Source: Flammulina velutipes (taxonomy: Eukaryota; Basidiomycota; Agaricomycetes; Agaricales; Physalacriaceae). From it: a DNA stretch of 64,000 bases. Positions 1 through 11,049 of the stretch are shown here, piece after piece; within the stretch, counting starts at the first letter, position 1, and every line of letters begins with the position of its first letter. The translations under genes and the position numbers were made by a program. The stretch covers positions 1,860,001 to 1,924,000 of the forward strand of contig CM022374.1 in assembly GCA_011800155.1 (NCBI GenBank), given 5' to 3'. The notes below the pieces were generated by a model. The model had not been told where the DNA came from. It did not search any database and worked only from the letters and a program-made list of their open reading frames with translations.

Positions 1-680
1 ACTGAGCACGCAGTACTCCGACGATGCCTCGCGTGACATTCTCAATGCATTCCTCCATCCATCTTCTCCAATTTCCTTGACACAACTCAAAGAGTTCCAA
101 ATCGCTCCTTTCCAGCAGGACGATGTGGAGGTGCTACGTACGGTCCTCGCCGTCAGCATGCATTCCCTCCGGCACCTCACTATCGATGCGTTCGTACAAG
201 CACACGTTGTCGGTGAGCGTTCATTCACATCGGATCATAACACGCTCATTGAGCGTTCCGTAATTCACAGATGAAATCGCTACGAGAAGCGAGCCCCTCC
301 AGATCCATCACCTCCCTTCACTAACACTCGAGTTCTCTGACAAAATCGCATTCCAACGGCAACTTGAGTGGTGGACGCGCGCGTTCAATCTCCGGACAGA
401 GTCATACTACGCGTTGCAAAGCGTACATCTGATCATACGATTGGATGAGACAGCCACTATCGCTTCGCCCGCATTTTCTCATGCAGGACTTTGGGAAGGG
501 TTAGATGATGCTCTTTCTCGGCCAGAGATGAGAGGGTTGCGGGAGGTTAAAATCACGTTGGATGTGGGCCCATCGGCGGATAAGGTTACACTCATGCGTG
601 GCCTAACTGCATTCTTTGGTGAAGCGTGTCAGAAGCTCGTCCGGGAGAACCGATTGGACTTCAAAATTAGAGGTCAGTAA
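1..680 (+). CDS. F-box/LRR-type hypothetical protein, C-terminal part (5' truncated by window)
   Basis: Open reading frame runs in from the window edge (frame starting at base 2), is interrupted by an intron at 213-270 (GTGAGC...TTCACAG), and continues from 271 to the TAA at 678-680. The junction keeps frame (Gly/Asp codon split after its first base). The protein shows leucine-spaced segments such as SLRHLTIDAF and LREVKITLDV, as in the C-terminal solenoid of Agaricomycete F-box/LRR proteins, but no F-box is visible because the N-terminus lies outside the window. Function cannot be assigned beyond that resemblance. Ends about 600 bp before the small CaaX ORF on the other strand. Confidence 0.6.
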
Positions 681-1298
681 TCCAGTGTCTCCACGTCGGC
701 GATAGTTCTCATCGTGATTAATAGATATATTCCAACGACTGCTCGCTAAATCGCGTTAATCCCTCTCTTTCGACAGTAGTACCGACTCCGACTGAGATAC
801 TGATTATTATAATGCAGGATAATTGACTTTTATTGATTGTGGCGGTCTACTTGTCGGACCAATTCTTGAATCGAGTCAGTTGTACTCATTTCCGAACGTT
901 ATAAGTACACATGTATGTAGGATTTACAACAGATGATGATAAATGGGAGATTCCAAAAGCCCAAGGAGTGACTATGAGTGAGGTGCAACATAAACCGTAA
1001 GAAGGACGACGTTGAATCGAACGGAATAAGTAAGAGTGAAAGAAAAAGCTCTGGGCTTGTGATATAAGAAATTAAGCAAATGTATCCATTGGTCAAAGCG
1101 CCGATCTCGCAGAGCCAGTGCTGGCATTATCAGGAGTTGTTGAATGAATTTAGACGCGGAATAAATATCGCGTATTATGACGAGCTGATAGGGCACAAGT
1201 CAGATAAATGCAAAAGAGAGAACTAAAAGGGACTTACTCGAAGGTAAGAGAAGGCGGACGTGTGCAGAGGCGGGAAATGGTAGGGAGCAGCATGCGTC
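681..1298. other. intergenic, no gene seen
   Basis: Only short overlapping ORFs on the minus strand, without start context or family resemblance. Probably the 3' flanks of the two convergent genes on either side. Confidence 0.5.
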
Positions 1299-1451
1299 TT
1301 ATGACACGATGCATCCGGTCCCAGAGCTGCTCTTGCTCGCTTCGTCGAGCGGCAACGATGGTAGATCGTCAGAGACGGTGGTTGACTGTTCAGAGATGAT
1401 GGACTCCTCGGAAGAGGGCCAGAAAGTGAAGAGCGATGCGAAAGAATCCAT
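1299..1451 (-). CDS. putative CaaX lipopeptide pheromone-like precursor, 50 aa
   Basis: Single-exon ORF of 50 codons, ATG at 1451 down to TAA at 1299. The protein starts MDSF, is acidic and Ser/Thr-rich in the middle, has a charged Asp-Glu pair about 12 residues before the last cysteine, and ends GTGCIVS, i.e. a C-terminal C-aliphatic-aliphatic-X box. Known family: basidiomycete mating pheromone precursors are 40-60 aa, typically begin MD(S/T/A)F, are cut at a charged doublet 9-14 residues before a farnesylated CaaX cysteine, and are often missed by gene callers. A TATA box at 1552-1558 on the same strand lies about 100 nt upstream. No STE3-type receptor is recognisable in the window, so this could be a stand-alone pheromone-like gene rather than part of a B mating-type locus. 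Function is inferred. Confidence 0.6.
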   Translation of the reverse strand: MDSFASLFTFWPSSEESIISEQSTTVSDDLPSLPLDEASKSSSGTGCIVS

Positions 1452-1551
1452 TTGTGGGGATGAGCGAGGATGGAGACTGGTGCAAAGGTATCGCTGGAGG
1501 TTCGCTGGGGGTTTCGCTAGCGAGTACAGAGCTTCAAGAAGACCTCTGCCG

Positions 1552-1558
1552 TTTTATA
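1552..1558 (-). promoter_or_regulatory. TATA box of the CaaX ORF
   Basis: TATAAAA on the minus strand, about 100 nt upstream of the ATG at 1451. Spacing leaves room for a short 5' leader. It supports a real, probably well-expressed, small transcript. Confidence 0.5.
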
Positions 1559-2246
1559 GAGCCTGGCGGATCCATCTTCGTACAGTGTTATTGTCTTGCC
1601 CGATCGCACGATCAGAGTGCCCTCTATTGTCCCGACTGAATGCATCCCGAGTTCGTAAAACGCCGAGTGATATACAAAAGAGCTAGGAACGTCCATACAT
1701 GTGGAAGACCCAAGGTTTGGGCGGGATCTGGGATGTGGATATGAGAATTTCAAGGCCCATTGAACTAGTAGACTAGAAATGATGAAATAAAGCTCTAGAG
1801 ATGCACCAGAGAGACCTTCAGTAAGAGTAGTGTCGAAAAATAGGGGAGCTAGTGAGCAAACGGGGCCAAGAAATGGACTGGTCTTCGGCGTTAATGACAA
1901 TGTTCGAGGGCGGACCGACTGCTCACAAAAGAAACCAAAGGAGTTAGATCACAGCCACATGTCACTTCGCCTTCCCCCTTCGCTCACCCCGGCCTTTCTA
2001 ATTGTCTACTGACAGCTACTGACGAAAACAAAGGAACGTTCCTCTTGCCTTGACATTCCAGAACCCGACGAGCGTCCTATTGTAATGACAGCGGAAGGAC
2101 CTGACGCCGACGAGAGGGCACGAAAGACCGCCGGTTAGATGTCAGTACCTTTAACAAGATGGAAAGGAGGTGTCCTGAGAAATGTGGCGCACCGGCGTTC
2201 TCGGAGAACTCGTTTGATGTTGATCGTTTCTTAACCTTGTACCACC
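1559..2246. other. intergenic, promoters of divergent neighbours
   Basis: Holds the upstream region of the CaaX ORF (minus) and of the START-like gene (plus). A 127-codon minus-strand ORF overlaps the TATA box and has no family signature; I treat it as chance. Confidence 0.4.
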
Positions 2247-2771
2247 ATGTCTGTCGAATCCGCTGGTCCAGGATTTGTGCCCAATTTCTCATGCACCCAC
2301 TCCGTTACGCTCGACCATGCAATTGACAAAGTCTTTACAATGATTGGCACATCCAGCGGCCACGAGCGTGTCTGTCGTCTATCCTCCATGTGCTCCGCCT
2401 TTGAACTCCTCGCAAAGGACACAGTCTCCCTCCAGCCAGGCGCATCTCTAAATGAATCCCATGCTCGTCTTCTCCCAGCCAGCGACTCGGGACTCCCAAG
2501 GCAACACTTCACCATGTCGGAAACCGTTCCCATCCTCTTCGGCATCATCAAAACCGTCGTAAAGCTTGTCGGTACGCTCACTTGGGACGAAGAGAACAAG
2601 CTGGCTCTCTACGAGACAGCCGCCAGCGGCTCTGGCATCCTAGTCTGGAAGATCAGGGAGTTCAAAAAAGTTGGGGAGGACAAGACGCTGGTCACCGAGA
2701 CGATACAAGGGCAATGTCCTGCCCTCTTGAAGTCAATTGTACAGAGCCAGGCTAGCAAAGCCCACGCGTAA
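2247..2771 (+). CDS. START/SRPBCC-like hypothetical protein, 174 aa
   Basis: Intronless ORF from ATG 2247 (context ACCATGTC) to TAA 2771. Predicted layout is that of small lipid-binding fold proteins: an N-terminal strand with THSVTLDHAIDKVFTMIG, a central variable part, then ETVPILFGIIKTVVKLVGTL (split here over two strands) and a C-terminal helix ending LLKSIVQSQASKAHA. This resembles uncharacterised basidiomycete START/polyketide-cyclase-like proteins. No catalytic residues can be named and ligand is unknown. Codon use and lack of stops make the ORF itself convincing; the fold is inference. Confidence 0.75.
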   Translation: MSVESAGPGFVPNFSCTHSVTLDHAIDKVFTMIGTSSGHERVCRLSSMCSAFELLAKDTVSLQPGASLNESHARLLPASDSGLPRQHFTMSETVPILFGIIKTVVKLVGTLTWDEENKLALYETAASGSGILVWKIREFKKVGEDKTLVTETIQGQCPALLKSIVQSQASKAHA

Positions 2772-3290
2772 GGTTTCCTGTCCTTCTTATGATTCATTAC
2801 TTACAGAATTTTTAGCGCTCATCTCAAGCTTTATCACACTTTGTTCGATGATCAATAAATGTAGGTCCTGGTACATCCTGTGTCATAGCGAATTCTAATG
2901 CAGCTTATAGAGTATACCCAGTGCATTCTGTAGCATAATAACCAGGCTTTCAGTGGAAGACTGCGTGTATCGGCAGCTGCCTGCTCCTCTATCGACCGTC
3001 AATTTATGATATCGATGGCAACTGCGACCCCTCTCGATATCAACCGGGATGCTTTATCTCAAGCTCTTTCTGCGTAACGGGGAGCCTAGCTATTGCAATA
3101 CCAAGAACACTAATACTCACTCGAGTAACAACTCGACCAGTGCTCCAGAGAACGCTCGTCCACATTAAAGAATTTCGAGGAATGCATATCCTTTATTGTT
3201 CCTGAAATTGTCTATTCTACATACGACCAAGTTGTGGCCAAACCGTTCAATGCCCATCTAGGATCTGGACGTCCCCGCGTTGATCAAGTA
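2772..3290. other. intergenic between convergent genes, nothing recognisable
   Basis: About 520 bp of AT-richer sequence forming the 3' flanks of the START-like gene (plus) and the HD-domain gene (minus). No convincing ORF. Confidence 0.5.
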
Positions 3291-4237
3291 CTAGGTGGGT
3301 ATAGTGCAGTTCGCCTCCTCGTTGACAGATTCGAGAAAGTCCAGGATCTTCGTTCATTTAGCGATGTAAACGACCTCTAAGAACGATGACGAACGAGTTT
3401 ATGCCTCTTCTGCCCCATCGCGCGCCCAGGCTCTGTCTTGAGTCGCTCGTGGACGTGTATTAATTTGTAGGAGAAGTGTTCCACGGCAGAGTCGGCGTGT
3501 GCTGGGTCGTCTTTAGGCGCGTGTAGCGCACTTTCAGAGTTCCAGCGATGTTAATAAGTGATATCACTAGTGATGAAAAGTACGTACTTGTTTCTAGATG
3601 CGTTATAGGCAGAACATCTCAATACGCCTAATATTGATGATTAGAATACGATATCATCGCCGGAGTTATGTTCGTACCAAACGCGCCAATGGCATCAAGC
3701 CGGTCTGCATCCTGAACACAGTGTAATTCAATGCTCTCCTTTTGCCATTTACCCCATTCCCCATTTGCCAATCTCTTAGTTTCTGTTGTCCACGAGACGT
3801 TGTCGATGATTTGTACGACTTGACGCGCCGTGCCGTCCGCGATCATGTCAAAATTGGAATCCTTCGTCCATGCCTCGAAATAGGGAAGGAAAAAGCTGTA
3901 AGGATCGGCGACCAATTCTGCGGAGACATATTTCCTGTCTAGGACGTCATGAAGGAGAGCACCTGGAAAGGCATGAATTTTCATGCTCGATACGGATCCA
4001 GACGAAAGAAAGACCTAGTTCTACTACAAAAAGATTTGGCTTTGTTTCCAATGCGTTGGCGATAGCTAATGCTGTATTACGGACTCGTTGTACTGCAAAA
4101 TTTGATAGACTTTTCTCGCGAAATGCAAGTACACACGTACCATGGTAAACATCGTGCGACGGGTCGTAGCGCGACATGGTGGCGACCATCAAAGCCTCAG
4201 CTTTCGCGATGACGGATTTCTGCTCTGGAGTATACAT
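3291..4237 (-). CDS. HD-domain metal-dependent phosphohydrolase
   Basis: Six exons (4141-4237, 4015-4092, 3678-3962, 3588-3627, 3395-3530, 3291-3347; 693 nt) give 230 aa. HD-superfamily metal ligands are visible: SHDVYH (His28-Asp29, His32), then ELGALLHDVLDRK (His63-Asp64) and a later QDADRLDAIGAFG aspartate. This arrangement matches the widespread small HD hydrolases (YedJ/YpgQ-like), cytosolic enzymes thought to cleave nucleotides or phosphate esters; the substrate is not known. The C-terminal HERLKTEPGRAMGQKRHKL then ILDFLE matches the family tail and supports the last intron (3348-3394), which avoids an in-frame stop in the unspliced sequence. Start chosen at the first in-frame ATG. The gene is intron-rich with 47-57 nt introns. 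Confidence 0.85.
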
Positions 4238-5103
4238 GATTGGTGTGAGGATAACAGAAAGCAAAGAATCGGGGTTGAACGTTGAGTCAGAAGCCAGACG
4301 GAAGCATAAACGCGGTCACAACGCGGTTCCGGCGTCGCGTCAAAAGGTCCACGTGGAAGAGCACTTATAGATTGTCGATACTACCCCTCAAAGATGCCAG
4401 GTTTTTTAGGACGTAGTCGCGTACGGGAAGCACGAGTGATTATGGTGGTACTGATGAAAGAAAACCTCGGCATTATCCGAGTGCTTGCTGAAAATTTGAA
4501 GTCTCACAGTATCTAAAAGTTGAGACTTCTTGTCGAATTAAAGGTAAACTCTGGACCAGTGCTCACCCTGTAATCTTTTGACTATACAAGCGCAGGTACT
4601 ACTGCGCCACATCAAAGTATTTGGCCATACTTGACAGACAGGACTTATCCTCACACTAACAATTACTTGCATCAAATAACGCCACGCATCTCCATGTCGC
4701 TGGGGGTCTGGTCCCATCGCAGCCTGCTACAGACAATTTTATCTAATAACAGTGGTAAAAGCCAGTGGCGCAGCACATTTCCCCTTTCAAATACGCTGGT
4801 CCTACCGATTCTGAGTTTGGTTTCACCACCTGAGTCCCCTACCAACGAACAAACGAAGACGCCGCACTCAATAGTCAAGTATGTTCTGATCAGCGCGACG
4901 GCGTACAAGCACAAGCTTGAAACGAACTGTGGGCTCCACTCACTGAATACACCTCACGTACTAGTGGCGCTCATCACCTGTCTACGGGGTATGTGCATCC
5001 GATATTTGCTGGTCACACCCATCTTCCTTCGTTGGGGTTGATCCGGATGTAGCGGTCCCTATAGACATTTAAGTCAGCTCTGTTCCTCGAGTATTATCTC
5101 AAA
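4238..5103. other. intergenic, divergent promoters
   Basis: About 870 bp between the HD-domain gene (minus) and the NTF2-like gene (plus). Long ORFs here begin only at non-ATG codons and show no family pattern. I see no structured RNA or repeat. Confidence 0.45.
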
Positions 5104-5530
5104 ATGCCTTCTGCAACTTCCATGTACGAGGCCTCGCTCTGCGATCTCACCAATTGGTCAATGCGCCACATTCAGGCCGTCTTCGAATCACCGACCCCAG
5201 AGCTAGCGCTCGAAGCCATCGCCAACACCTTCTCCAAATATCTGACTGGAACTGTCAACGGCGCACCTCTGAGATATGATACCGTCGTCCAACTAGTAAC
5301 CACCATGCGTAATTCGTCGCCTAATGGCTTAGTCGTAGAATGGCAACGTGCCGTTGAAGTCCCTAGACAGACGAACTCTCACCGGGTAAGGCATCAGCAG
5401 CGTAGATTTATGTGCAATGTACTCACTAAAATAGGATGGGTGCTTCGGTGGGATGTATGTGATACGCGGTATCCAAAAGCCCAATGACAGCAACAATTAT
5501 GAACGGCACAAGACGGTCACCGTGGTGTAA
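5104..5530 (+). CDS. NTF2/SnoaL-like hypothetical protein, 125 aa
   Basis: Two exons, 5104-5385 and 5435-5530, joined by a 49-nt intron (GTAAGG...AAATAG), phase 0. The N-terminal helices (SLCDLTNWSMRHIQAVFES, then ELALEAIANTFSKYL) followed by strands with GLVVEWQRAVEVP and GCFGGMYVIRGIQ resemble the cone-shaped NTF2/SnoaL fold common in fungal hypothetical proteins. No catalytic residues recognisable. Starts at ATG 5104 with AAAATGCC context. Real gene likely; fold assignment is inference. Confidence 0.65.
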
Positions 5531-6302
5531 GCTGATCGCTTTAATCCGTCGTCTCGTCGCTAAGCTTTGACAGCATTGAATCCCAATCGACGGATGCTAG
5601 TATTGACAGTCGTCAGATTACCAGTCTAGTCTTCGTAGCCTGCGACTATGTGATGGATGCAGACGTTGCACTTGCTCGTCTTTGATAGTTCTAGCGAGAC
5701 GGTGAAGGTCGTAACACGTGCATAAAAGATTTAGACGCACCCGTGACAAGACATTTTCAGAACCAGAAGCTCCAGTGAAAGAAGGTCCCTCCAAGGCTGA
5801 TAGACGGGAATGCGACCTCGTCGAAGATGGTTCATCGCTCGGCTTCGTTTACAGCGGGGATGTCACCAAATATATAATCGTCTCTACTAATTCTTGAGCA
5901 GGACATTGCGGACTCGTCGGAAATGTGGTGGTGAATGTCCTGTAGAAGTTGCTTCGTCCAGATTAGCACCTCCCAATGAACGCTTCTGTAGTACGGTTGC
6001 CACTTTGCATCAGAGACTGCTAACAATCAGCCTGGCTGAACACCGGGAGAATTTACGGCCCAAAGATTTGAGTGTCAAAAAGGAGGATATTATTCTTCAC
6101 TCTCTAAGGCAAAACAATGATAGTTTATGCCGGATATCCACCCGACGAAAAGACGACCTGAGTAGCGTTCACGATGTTCGGAGACCAGTAATGTACGATA
6201 GCAGCCAAAGAGCCCGCGCCTGGTATGGGGACATTTTTGTCGCGCCTAGCACTCTTAGGTTAGGCAATTATGTACGCAACTATGAAGGTGCTTACAATTC
6301 TT
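5531..6302. other. intergenic between convergent genes
   Basis: About 770 bp without a supportable gene. A long plus-strand ORF at its right end runs antisense through the VTC1 3' exons and is taken as a shadow. Confidence 0.45.
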
Positions 6303-7104
6303 TCACTGTAGGGCAACTGTTAGGTCATTTGGCAAAAGAAGGTGATGAAGTGCGCACCTCGCATCACAAAATTGGTCAGAATGGCAACAAACAGAAGAGC
6401 GCTGACAACGAGGGGCCCAACGATAGCATCTACAGCAGAGTTAGAAGGTGGCTGGTAATAAGGAGAAAGTAAGACTAACCAAAGTGACCTGGATCTCTTC
6501 GTCGAATCATAGTGATACGATGTTGATAAAGCAAGTATCCGTAGACCTAACGTGGATTCAGCAAATGGGCGAAAGAATGAAGCCGAAATTGCACACCAGT
6601 ACACAGATGCTAATGAAAGCATAGAAATAAGCAATATTCCTGGCTATCGGGTCCGCAGAAGCGTTGAAAAGAGCCAAAGCGAGCGTTCCAATTAGAATCG
6701 ATAGGTTGAGCCATGAGATCCATGCTAGATGTGTATGAATCAGTATCTTTTCCCGAAATGAATTTAATATACACACTGCGCTCATTTGCAAACCAAACTT
6801 TGCCTTCGACCTTGACTGGCGTTGCGATCTTCTTGGGCACTCGAACCTTTGATGGTATGGAGTTGATAGCATGATAATCTCTAGCAGCAGGCCTTTGGCC
6901 GTTTGCATCGTTTTCTGCTTCTGGGATGTTGTCTGCACGGTTGTACCGAAGAGGGCGTTGAGGGTTGGGCAGAGTGGCTAATGCAGACGACGAGAATGGC
7001 GATAGGCGGTCTGTCATTGCGTGCCAAGAACGCCGAATAAGCGAGTCGGGACGTTCAGCATCGAGAAAATCTTTGCGAGGGCGAGGAGTCGACGAAGAGG
7101 CCAT
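6303..7104 (-). CDS. VTC1: vacuolar transporter chaperone subunit VTC1 (DUF202)
   Basis: Five exons (6777-7104, 6597-6724, 6480-6546, 6358-6429, 6303-6316; 609 nt) give 202 aa. The core reads KVWFANERTWISWLNLSI, then NASADPIARN, VYGYLLYQHRITMIRRRDPGHF and DAIVGPLVVSALLFVAILTN, the three-helix DUF202 protein of the polyphosphate-synthesising VTC complex in vacuolar and ER membranes. Yeast Vtc1 is about 129 aa; here about 80 extra, probably disordered residues (Ser/Pro/Arg-rich) precede the core. Known role: Vtc1 is the membrane partner of the SPX/catalytic Vtc2-4 subunits and carries no SPX domain itself. The last intron (6317-6357, 41 nt) is short; if unused, the protein ends at 6320 with a different tail. 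Divergent from the MYND gene, whose start lies about 125 bp away. Confidence 0.9.
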
Positions 7105-7229
7105 GGTGGTCACTGACGAACGTGCAACGGGTTGGATAGATCACCCGCACGTGGTGATAATTCTAAGTTAGAGCTAAAGTTTAATTTTTGCCCTACCCTG
7201 CGTCCTCAAAGTTCACTGTTTAAACGTTC

Positions 7230-9299
7230 ATGACCGGACGCTCAATATTCGATACTACCTTGGAGGTGATACGCCTATCAAACCTCAGAAAGACTGACAG
7301 CCTGACGGACAGTAGATGGTCGGGCGTTGCCGAAGAGGACAAACTTATCTCTGCATGTTACCATGAACATCAGCTCGCTCACAGTAGGTTGTCTGAACGT
7401 ATTTCCTGGAATTTCTTCCAATTTAGGCACAGAAATCCGTCCATGATGGCTCTTTAGCCTCCCTCGATCGACTAGTTGGCGCGATCGGGTCTGACAACTC
7501 AAGATGTCGTGTTTTTATTCAGTCTCTGCCAGCCATCCAACATCGTCTAAATGTCCTCTCTCACGAGATACCGGATACCTGGATCGATCCTGACGAACAC
7601 CCGATGAACAGCGCTGCCTTATGTCTCCAGGGCTTTACAGTTGGGGTCAGCGAAACATTCAAGCACCACGATATAAGGTCGGTCCCCGACACAGTGGAAC
7701 GTATCCGCCAGACCTGGCCTGACGTGTTTCGCTGGATCACGTATATCCTCGAGTTTTATCTTCTGAAAAAGATCGACAATATTCCCGAACATGAGTCTCC
7801 AGAGGACGAATTGACCTACAACGTCGTTCTCTTGATCAAGATGCTGTCGGAAGTGCAACCTTTCGTCCCCATGATGGGTCTTACGAACGGCTTCGTAGCG
7901 CTTTTGGCGCGACTATGGATCGTTGTCAGCGCCTACGACCTCACCGTAATGGGCAACTGCACGACTATCCTTCGCAACTTGGGACATAACGTTTTCTCAA
8001 CTGGAACCCGTACCAATTCTACACCATGGATCGAGGAATTTCAGATTCTCATCACTTCCCCGACAATTGATCTCGCGACACCATGTGTCACTCGCCTCAT
8101 CCGAGAGTTAAACAGCTCTCGCCCTACCTACCATACCTTGAAGCGCACCCTGGTCACGATGGGAGCTTTTGGAGACCCCCACGTCTCATCCCGACGTCCG
8201 TTTCTCCTGGCAAACTCCATACGCTGGGTCACAGAACTTATACATCGCCTCACATCCAAGGAGCTCGTCAAGACAATGTCCATAGATGAATTCAAAATCG
8301 CAAAAGGTTGTTTGTCGGTAGCATGTGCGTACCTCTTGAACAACTTTGACGACAATTTCAACTGGGTCGCCCAGTCATTGGAACATCATCTTCTGCGGTC
8401 CATCATGCAATCTGAACTGTACTTCAAGCTCCCACCGGGCCCGAACTGGGTAGACCCGTCGACACAGAGGACATTGGAGAGCCTGTTTGTCGATGTCATC
8501 GATCGTGTTCACACCCACGTCGTGTTATGGCCAGTCCTAAAACTCGCGACAAGAGAGGTTTCACGTATTAATGGCATGACATCGTCCCCCGAAAATGCCA
8601 TGAAACGCGTTGCGCCAGCGGTCCACGCCGCATGGATGAGGCTCAAGCATACCGTCGACATATGGGGCCAATTGCAGCGCAAATCCACATGGCGAGGTAA
8701 AGCTGAATGCGAGAACAATAAAGTCAGCTATCAGTCTCATGTTTGTCTCTTGTTCAATATCTGACAGTATGCAGTGTCGGCGCGTCAGAAACACCGATCT
8801 TTCAAAATCACCGCGTTTGAAAGTCTGTCAACAATGCAAGAGTGCATTTTACTGCTGCAAAGACTGCCAAGCTGTAGAATGGAAGTCTGGTCACCGGGAG
8901 AGATGTCAAATGCTTAACCAAAGCCGCTTGGGTAATTCCCACCCATGTTTGCCTGGTTCTACTCGCTTATTGAATTGTGTAGCCGGACACCAGCGACCTA
9001 TAAACTCTCGAGAGATGTTTTTCCTTCTTCACCTCACCGAGCATGACATCGCTAGCAACTCAAATGAAATTCACAACCTGAAGCTTCAGAACTCTTCGAA
9101 AACTCCTGTGATTACGGTCGACTACACACAGATACCTCGGAAGCTCGGTATAGCCTCGGCGAAGGATTATGCGACTACCCGTCCTGATTGGCAGGTGTTG
9201 GTAGCACAAGCAGAGCAGAACGGGAATTACCTTGTTCACATCACCGCCCCCCAAGGTCCATTTCCATATCAGCATTTCTATAATCCAAACGACGCTTAA
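7230..9299 (+). CDS. MYND-type zinc finger protein
   Basis: Main exon 7427-8722 and last exon 8775-9299, joined by a 52-nt intron (GTCAGC...ATGCAG). The junction completes a C-terminal MYND finger: CENNKC, VCQQCKSAFYCCKDCQ, then HRERC, the Cys/His ligand order of the family. Upstream about 430 residues are helix-rich (e.g. TWPDVFRWITYILEFYLL), as in many Agaricomycete MYND proteins of unknown role. MYND fingers mediate protein-protein contacts. The reading frame stays open upstream to the acceptor at 7426. The first coding exon is not settled: an ATG at 7230 opens a plausible helix, but no consensus donor with matching phase was found, so the 5' 200 bp are tentative. Confidence 0.7.
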
Positions 9300-9551
9300 T
9301 GGATACGCCTTTCTTCAAATGATAATGGCCGTTTGTACATTTTTTTTTGGCAATCGCTACCGTTCCGCACCAAATGGACTTATCAACGCCACCACACTCA
9401 ACACCTCAAGTGCTTACTCGTTTGAAGATCTATGCGTCACTCTGGACCGTTTTGCCGAAAACCACAGGAAGTTCTCACGACCATACTCACGTTACTTACT
9501 CTTGTCAGCGATACAACACGGTTCTCCGAAACTGGAACGCGGATCTGTGAG

Positions 9552-9560
9552 TATATAAAA
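9552..9560 (+). promoter_or_regulatory. TATA box of the alpha/beta hydrolase gene
   Basis: TATATAAAA about 40 nt upstream of the ATG at 9599. Position and sequence suit a TATA-driven promoter with a very short leader. Confidence 0.4.
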
Positions 9561-9598
9561 GCTACTTCCCATGATTTAACCACCCTACACCTGCCACC

Positions 9599-10874
9599 AT
9601 GGTCCAATCCAAGAAGTTTGGTCAAATCTCGGTGTGGGACTTTCCTCGTATGTTCATTGTGTTAGGAACTCTACGAACGTTTTCAGTCGTTTCATTCTGT
9701 ATATCAAGCTGATGTTTTCCTACAGCGCTGGTCCTGTCGTATCGTCTTCTTACTTCCCCTTGGAACAGAGCGCAGAGTTACAAAACATGGAGGCGCGTCA
9801 TCAGCGACGTTGTAACTGGACATCTCTCAAGAATGAAGACACACCAGATCCAGGCGGTCGTTGGCGATTCACTCAAGGTCTTCAACGATTTCGCGAAGCA
9901 AGCGAATATTCCTTCAAATATCGAGACTTTGGAAAGCGGTCTCCAAATCGCTTGGATAGGCCCTAAACGGACAGACCGAGTCGTTCTATATTTGCACGGT
10001 ACGGAACCGTATTCACCTTTACTTCGTTTGCGCAATAAGTCTTACAGGTGGCTTTAGGTGGTGGATTTACCTTATTTGCGCCATCATGTGGTCTCAATTT
10101 CCTCTACTTTGTGCAACAAGAATTGTTCAAGAGAGGTCTCAATGTTGGCTTCGCAGTGCCTCTGTACAGTACGTATATCTGTCTTTCACCCAAAATTCGC
10201 TCCCAAGGTTTATTGAAACCAAAGCTCTCTACCCTACTGCCACCTTCCCGTCGCCACTGCGCGAAACCGTAACGGCCGTCGACCATATCTTAAAATCTGG
10301 GGTATCGCCAAAGAACCTCACCTTCGTTGGTGATTCCGCTGGGGGTAGTATCATTCTGCAACTCTTCTCTCACATGCTACATCGGCATCCATTGGTAGAG
10401 CCGTTTGCCCTCCCACCTGGGACCAAGTTCGGCGGTGCGTTTCTCATGTCACCATGGGTTTCTTTAACCGGCCAGGACCCGAATAATTCGTTCGACGAAT
10501 GTGCCGATACGGACGTCGTGCATGCAGACATCTTGAAGCAATGGGGCGTCGACATGATGAAGGGCATACCGGACGACCAACATATGTATATGGAAGCTGT
10601 TTACGCACCGGACAGCTGGTTTGAAGGCGTCGATTGGTTAGTGGACAGTATCATGGTTTCTGTGGGCGAATTGGAGGCTGCGCGAGACTCCATAGTAAAC
10701 TTCTACGATGCAAAGTTCAGGAAATGGCACCGCCACAGCGAGCTCATTCGACAGGAGCGCGGAGTGCACGTTGACCCGTTCTATGACTTTTTCTTTGGGA
10801 GCCCTCCGAAGGATTTGGGTACTTTGACGCCGAGGATCATTGAGTGGATGCACGAGGTTTACAAGACGGATTAA
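9599..10874 (+). CDS. alpha/beta hydrolase (HSL-type esterase/lipase)
   Basis: Four exons (9599-9647, 9726-9998, 10058-10168, 10225-10874; 1083 nt) give 360 aa. The oxyanion-hole motif HGGGF is near residue 107 and is split by the second intron; the nucleophile elbow GDSAGG lies near residue 180. Candidate acid and histidine of the triad are in SVGELEAARDS and HVDPFYDFF near the C-terminus. This is the hormone-sensitive-lipase/steroid-deacetylase-like branch common in Agaricomycetes; substrates are probably short esters, not known here. No clear signal peptide, though residues 14-25 are hydrophobic and could anchor the protein. The third intron was chosen because it restores the family motif TLYPTATFPSPLRET before the nucleophile. 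Confidence 0.88.
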
Positions 10875-11049
10875 CACAGTATTACACATGTATCACCAGA
10901 AATTCCTTGTACTTGTAAAATGTGGCGCAACACGACATCTTTGCGATCGACGCACAACGAATGACACAAAATGTAGATTGATTGTACAATGATTCCTGGT
11001 GATATTAGTACAGGCGGTGGTATATGTTGGTAGGGATTTAAATATGAAT

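Noticed and set aside
899..1196. Minus-strand hydrophobic ORFs near the CaaX gene
   Set aside because: Only one or two short hydrophobic runs, in conflicting frames without splice sites; not a receptor fragment.
1517..1900. 127-codon minus-strand ORF with SGKTITLYEDGSARLYKTAE
   Set aside because: It spans the TATA box of the CaaX ORF, has no matching splice partners or family resemblance, and is best explained as open promoter sequence.
5894..6472. 192-codon plus-strand ORF
   Set aside because: Its right half is antisense to confirmed VTC1 exons and the left half has random composition.
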